Source: an uncultured Selenomonadales bacterium (GTDB lineage: Bacteria > Bacillota > Negativicutes > Selenomonadales > Selenomonadaceae). From it: a stretch of 25,492 nucleotides of DNA. The notes under the pieces are model-generated. The model made no database searches. It was given only the letters and a program-made list of their open reading frames with translations, and had not been told where the DNA came from. The stretch lies in NCBI GenBank assembly GCA_937901445.1, contig CALDHY010000065.1, positions 1-25,492 on the forward strand. The letters are read 5' to 3'. Positions 21,745 through 25,492 of this stretch are shown here, one piece after another (position 1 is the first letter of the stretch; each line of letters begins with the position of its first letter). The position numbers and the translations under genes were made by a program.

Positions 21745-24081
21745 ATGTTGAAAATTGATACAATCAAGCAGAATGAAAGAATGTCAACGCAAGACCTTTT
21801 ACTGAAGATTGAAGAGGCGGTAAAGGCGGGCGAAACAGATTTTGAAATTGCGGCAAGCGGTCAACATGATATTGGCGGTCCACTTTGGCATCCTTACGGC
21901 AAAACTTTAAAATTTCACGTAACGAATGCAGGACAGCGCGTCGGCTCAATGTGTTTGCCGAATACCGAAATTATTGTTGAGGGTTCAACTTCTGCAGATG
22001 TCGGTTGGCTTAACGCGGGCGGAATTATCACGGTAAAAGGTGACGCGGGCGATACTGCCGGGCATTGTTCAAGCGGCGGGAAAATTTATATTGGCGGTCG
22101 CGCAGGAACTCGCACGGGTTCACTTATGAAGCATGATCCGCTGTATGAAGAGCCGGAACTTTGGATTTTAAAAAATGTAGGCAGTTTTTCATTTGAGTTT
22201 ATGGGCGGCGGACGTGCGGTAGTTTGCGGCGTTGACAGTGAAGAATTTAATTCGGTTTTGGGAGATCGCCCTTGCGTCGGAATGGTCGGCGGCGTGGTTT
22301 ATGTGCGCGGCAAAATTTCAGATTATCCCGCCGATATTTTATGCCTTGAACTTGATGAAGATGATATTGCATTTCTCAAGGGCGGAATGAATCATTTTCT
22401 TAACGCCATTGAAAAATCTGAACTCATTGCTGAACTTTCTGATTGGAAGGAATGGAAAAAACTTCGCCCGCTGACTTTTGAAGAAAAAAAGCCGCAAGTT
22501 TTGCCTGACCTCGCCGCGTTTAGAAAAAATGATTGGATTAAAGGCGGGATTTTTTCAGATGTTGCAGTTGATGATTTCACGGTTTTAAATACGGTTAATC
22601 GCGGGATTTATCGCCTGCGCGTTCCAAGTTGGGATAACTCAAAATTTTCTGCGCCGTGTCAATTTCATTGCCCGACGGGTATACCTACACAAAAACGAAT
22701 TGAACTTTTGCGGCAGGGAAAAATTGCAGAGGCGTTGAAACTTGTTTTAAAATATACGCCGTTTCCGGGTTCGGTTTGCGGTACGCTTTGCCCCAATCCT
22801 TGTATGGAAGGTTGCAGCCGTTCTTTGGTTGACGAGGCTATAAAAATTGGCGAATTGGGCTTGAAATCAGCTTTTATTGAAGTTGAGCCGCCGAAAAATT
22901 TAACCGGCAAAAAAGTTGGAATAATTGGCGGCGGCGTTGCCGGATTAAGTGCGGCGTGGCAGCTTAGACTTTTGGGGCACGAAGTTACAGTTTATGACGA
23001 CGCGCCGGAAATTGGCGGTAAACTCGCGCAGGTTATCCCTCATTCACGTATGCCGCAGGAAATTTTAAAAGCCGAATTGAATCGAATTGAAAAAATTGGC
23101 GTTAAATTTGTTACCGGTTGCAAAGTTGACGGCGAAAAGTTTAAAGAAATTTGCAGTGAAAGCGACGCGGTTTTAGTTGCAACGGGCGGACACAAGGCGC
23201 GTTATTTTAACTGGGAAGGCGCGGAAAAATTAACTTTTGGCGTTGAATTTTTGAAAAAGATAAATCGCGGCGAAAAACCGTTTGTAGGCAAAAACGTCGT
23301 GGTAATTGGCGGCGGCAATTCGGGGATGGACGTTGCAACTTCAGCCTATGAACAGGGCGCGGAAAAAGTTATTGTTGTTGACGTGGTAAAACCTGCCGCC
23401 TTTGAAAAAGAAATTAGACGCCTTGAAAATTTCGGCGGAAAAATTATTTGGCCTTTTATGACGCAGAAAATTACCGACGAAGGAATTTATGCGGATGACG
23501 GCAGATTTATTGAGGCGGATCAAGTTATTGTTTCAATCGGTGAAGCTCCCGTACTTGATTATCTGCCGAATGACGAATCAATTAAAAAGTTTCGCGGCAG
23601 TTGGTTAATTCCAAATTCTGAAAAACAAATTTTGCCAAAAGTTTTTGCGGCAGGCGACGTAATTAAACCGGGCAGATTGACTGACGCAATAGGCGACGCA
23701 AGAATTACCGCGCTGATGATGAATCAATTTTTGAACGGCGAAAAAATTACTCCCGTTGAAAATAAAAAAATCATTCCGCCGGAAAAGCTTACCAAAAAAC
23801 TTTTTGAAAAATGTCATCACTGCGATATTACAAGTCCAATGAATGAGCATTTGCGCTGTATCAGTTGCGGCATTTGCCGTGATTGTAAAATGTGTTTAAA
23901 TTCCTGCCCCGAAAAGGCAATTTCCAGAATTGAACACGAAGACGGCACGTGGGAATATATTTCTGATGAAAAAAAATGCATAGGCTGCGGAATTTGCGCG
24001 GGCGTTTGTCCTTGCGGCGTCTGGAATATTAAAGATAATCCGGAAGAAATTAAAATGTATCGACTTTACAAGGCAAGCTGA
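21745..24081 (+). CDS. Glutamate synthase GXGXG domain fused to NAD(P)H-dependent GltD-like oxidoreductase and C-terminal ferredoxin
   Basis: 778 residues. The ATG at 21745 follows AGGAGG by eight bases. Residues 1-245 are the GltB C-terminal beta-helix (GXGXG), for example ADVGWLNAGGIITVKGDAGD and GGKIYIGGRAGTRTGS. From about 305 comes the GltD-like part: Cys set CQFHCPTGIP and VCGTLCPNPCMEGCSR, FAD site GIIGGGVAGLSAAWQL (about 393), NAD(P)H site VVIGGGNSGMDVA (about 517) and FAAGDVIKPGRLTDAIGDAR near 636. The last 85 residues hold further iron-sulfur motifs (CISCGICRDCKMCLNSCP and CIGCGICAGVCPCG). It passes electrons from NAD(P)H through FAD and clusters to the FMN subunit. The fusion of the beta-helix with the reductase is unusual compared with proteobacterial GltBD. 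Confidence 0.92.
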   Translation: MLKIDTIKQNERMSTQDLLLKIEEAVKAGETDFEIAASGQHDIGGPLWHPYGKTLKFHVTNAGQRVGSMCLPNTEIIVEGSTSADVGWLNAGGIITVKGDAGDTAGHCSSGGKIYIGGRAGTRTGSLMKHDPLYEEPELWILKNVGSFSFEFMGGGRAVVCGVDSEEFNSVLGDRPCVGMVGGVVYVRGKISDYPADILCLELDEDDIAFLKGGMNHFLNAIEKSELIAELSDWKEWKKLRPLTFEEKKPQVLPDLAAFRKNDWIKGGIFSDVAVDDFTVLNTVNRGIYRLRVPSWDNSKFSAPCQFHCPTGIPTQKRIELLRQGKIAEALKLVLKYTPFPGSVCGTLCPNPCMEGCSRSLVDEAIKIGELGLKSAFIEVEPPKNLTGKKVGIIGGGVAGLSAAWQLRLLGHEVTVYDDAPEIGGKLAQVIPHSRMPQEILKAELNRIEKIGVKFVTGCKVDGEKFKEICSESDAVLVATGGHKARYFNWEGAEKLTFGVEFLKKINRGEKPFVGKNVVVIGGGNSGMDVATSAYEQGAEKVIVVDVVKPAAFEKEIRRLENFGGKIIWPFMTQKITDEGIYADDGRFIEADQVIVSIGEAPVLDYLPNDESIKKFRGSWLIPNSEKQILPKVFAAGDVIKPGRLTDAIGDARITALMMNQFLNGEKITPVENKKIIPPEKLTKKLFEKCHHCDITSPMNEHLRCISCGICRDCKMCLNSCPEKAISRIEHEDGTWEYISDEKKCIGCGICAGVCPCGVWNIKDNPEEIKMYRLYKAS

Positions 24082-24147
24082 AACTTATTTTTGTCGAAAA
24101 TATACAGTGCTTTCAAAAACTAAAATCATTTAATCTCAAATTAAAAA

Positions 24148-24201
24148 CGCCAAAATTATTCGCGCAGGTTTAGCGGCGGCGGTCGTAAAAATAATTTGGC
24201 G
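24148..24201 (+). repeat. Long inverted repeat upstream of carA
   Basis: CGCCAAAATTATT (24148-24160) pairs with AATAATTTGGCG (24190-24201), one bulged base, around a GC-rich 29-base loop. It lies between glutamate synthase and carA, about 45 bases before the carA start. No T-run follows, so it is not a plain terminator. It may be a protein-binding site or an RNA processing hairpin. Confidence 0.5.
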
Positions 24202-24244
24202 GCTATGAAATTTGAAAATCTCAAAAAGTTTGGAAGTGAATAAT

Positions 24245-25315
24245 TTGACGGGAAAATTAATCCTTGAAGACGGCAGCATTTTTCACGGCAAAATTTTTGG
24301 CGATTCAACGGCAACCGGCGAAGTCGTTTTCAATACCGGAATGACCGGCTATCAAGAAATTTTAACAGATCCCTCATATTGTCGGCAGATTGTAACTTTG
24401 ACTTATCCGCTAATTGGAAATTACGGCACGGCGCAAATTTTTAATCAGAGTCGAAAAAGTTTTGTCGGCGGTCTGATTATCGGCGAAATGTGCGAATTTC
24501 CCAGCAATTTTACGGTTGAAAAAACTTTTTCTGAATATTTGATTGAAAATAAAATCCCTTGCCTGTATAATACAGATACACGAGCCGTAACAAGAAAAAT
24601 TCGTTCAGCCGGAACAATGAAGGGCGTTATTGTTTCTGACAGCGCGTCGCAAGATTTTATTGATGAAATGCTTGCTCAACCAATTCAAAAAGATGTTGTC
24701 GCGCAGGTTACAATTTCTGAACCGTACACGCCGGAAACTGAAAATAAAAATGCTCCGTTCGTTGTGGCAATGGATTTTGGCGTAAAAAAACATATCCTTG
24801 AAAGTCTAAATAATTTGGGCTGTAAAATTACCGTCGTTCCTGCAAATACTTCCGCAAAAAAGATTCTTGAAATGAATCCCGACGGCGTTTTTCTGTCCAA
24901 CGGTCCGGGAAATCCCAAAGACGTTCCTGAAGTTATCGCTGAAATAAAAAAGTTAATCGGCAAAAAACCAATTTTTGGAATTTGTTTGGGGCATCAACTT
25001 TTGGCGTTGGCAATGGGCGCGGACACTTACAAATTAAAATTCGGGCATCGCGGCTCCAATCAACCCGTAAAAAATCTTCGTACCGGCAAAATTTATATCA
25101 CTTCGCAGAATCACGGCTACGCGGTTGACGAAAAATCACTTGAAAATTTGCCGCTGGAAGTTACCTGCATTTCAATGAATGACGGCACGGTTGAAGGTAT
25201 ACGCCATAAAGATTTTCCAATTTATTCCATACAATATCACCCCGAAGCTTCGCCGGGACCGCACGATAATTTTTATTTGTTTGATGAATTTTTGGACTTG
25301 ATTAAAGGAAAATGA
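24245..25315 (+). CDS. carA: Carbamoyl-phosphate synthase small (glutaminase) subunit
   Basis: 356 residues with TTG start at 24245, chosen because GGAAGTGA precedes it and the family begins near [18 protein letters not shown] at 24212 would add 11 unlike residues. The N-terminal CPSase domain has [20 protein letters not shown] and YPLIGNYG. The C-terminal class I amidotransferase has the nucleophile in [16 protein letters not shown] (Cys about 255), and HGYAVDE and [11 protein letters not shown] carrying the catalytic His and Glu. It feeds ammonia from glutamine to CarB for carbamoyl phosphate, used in pyrimidine and arginine synthesis. carB follows two bases after the stop. Confidence 0.95.
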   Translation: MTGKLILEDGSIFHGKIFGDSTATGEVVFNTGMTGYQEILTDPSYCRQIVTLTYPLIGNYGTAQIFNQSRKSFVGGLIIGEMCEFPSNFTVEKTFSEYLIENKIPCLYNTDTRAVTRKIRSAGTMKGVIVSDSASQDFIDEMLAQPIQKDVVAQVTISEPYTPETENKNAPFVVAMDFGVKKHILESLNNLGCKITVVPANTSAKKILEMNPDGVFLSNGPGNPKDVPEVIAEIKKLIGKKPIFGICLGHQLLALAMGADTYKLKFGHRGSNQPVKNLRTGKIYITSQNHGYAVDEKSLENLPLEVTCISMNDGTVEGIRHKDFPIYSIQYHPEASPGPHDNFYLFDEFLDLIKGK

Positions 25316-25317
25316 TT

Positions 25318-25492
25318 ATGTCGAAGAAAGAAAATTTAAATAAAGTAATGGTTATCGGTTCAGGTCCTATCGTAATTGGACAGGCGGCAGAATTTGACTA
25401 CGCGGGCTCTCAAGCTTGCCGCGCCTTAAAAGAGGAGGGCTTGGAAGTTGTTTTAGTCAATTCAAACCCCGCAACGATTATGACTGATGTTA
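25318..25492 (+). CDS. carB: Carbamoyl-phosphate synthase large subunit, 5' end
   Basis: 58 codons before the window ends. The translation has [20 protein letters not shown] and [11 protein letters not shown], then [12 protein letters not shown], the hallmark N-terminus of the CarB ATP-grasp protein. ATG 25318 is eight bases after AAAGGA; an in-frame ATG at 25312 overlapping the carA stop is too close to it. The gene is truncated only by the window edge. Confidence 0.95.
   Translation, partial: MSKKENLNKVMVIGSGPIVIGQAAEFDYAGSQACRALKEEGLEVVLVNSNPATIMTDV

Noticed and set aside
1..25492. CRISPR array, tRNA or rRNA genes
   Set aside because: Reading through the window I saw no regularly spaced direct repeats and no tRNA or rRNA landmarks; this was by eye, not by a search program.

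Overview
The window reads as a low-GC anaerobic member of the Firmicutes. Negativicutes (Selenomonas/Veillonella-like) is my best guess, from the split archaeal-type glutamate synthase, the roughly 630-residue glutamine synthetase and the overall base composition. This is inference; no rRNA or other marker gene is present.

Layout. (1) Bases 1-5750 are a graveyard of mobile DNA: the 3' part of a large SNF2-type helicase gene of the kind carried by conjugative elements and phages, split by a group II intron; a phage family-A DNA polymerase pseudogene; and several broken minus-strand phage-like reading frames. Several of these genes carry internal deletions relative to their families as I remember them. 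(2) Bases 5760-10790 hold a compact, intact, defence-like module. On the minus strand are a phospholipase-D-type nuclease/SF2 helicase fusion, a 59-residue linker protein and a Rad50/DndD-like ATPase, all three overlapping. A convergent plus-strand gene encodes a 179-residue helical protein. The two outward ends of the module carry almost identical promoters facing inward. (3) Bases 10846-11570 hold a minus-strand unit with promoter, hairpins and terminator. It ends in a hairpin like the right end and guide-RNA scaffold of IS200/IS605 elements. Upstream of it is a broken small Cys-rich protein gene. (4) Bases 11671-15275 hold an operon for a TRAP-type binding lipoprotein and a membrane diguanylate cyclase with an extracytoplasmic sensor. 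(5) Bases 15278-16800 hold galE and a DUF1810 gene on the minus strand. (6) From 16888 to the right end is core nitrogen metabolism on the plus strand: glutamine synthetase behind a palindromic operator and a structured leader, a three-gene glutamate synthase, then carA and the start of carB.

How the genes work together. Glutamine synthetase plus the three glutamate synthase polypeptides form the ammonium assimilation cycle. CarAB uses the glutamine for carbamoyl phosphate. The binding lipoprotein and diguanylate cyclase probably sense a carboxylate-like ligand and convert it to c-di-GMP. The helicase-nuclease, linker and ATPase are probably an anti-mobile-element system sited beside phage and transposon debris. 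I cannot match it confidently to a named system. All family assignments come from recognised motifs and memory, not from searches.
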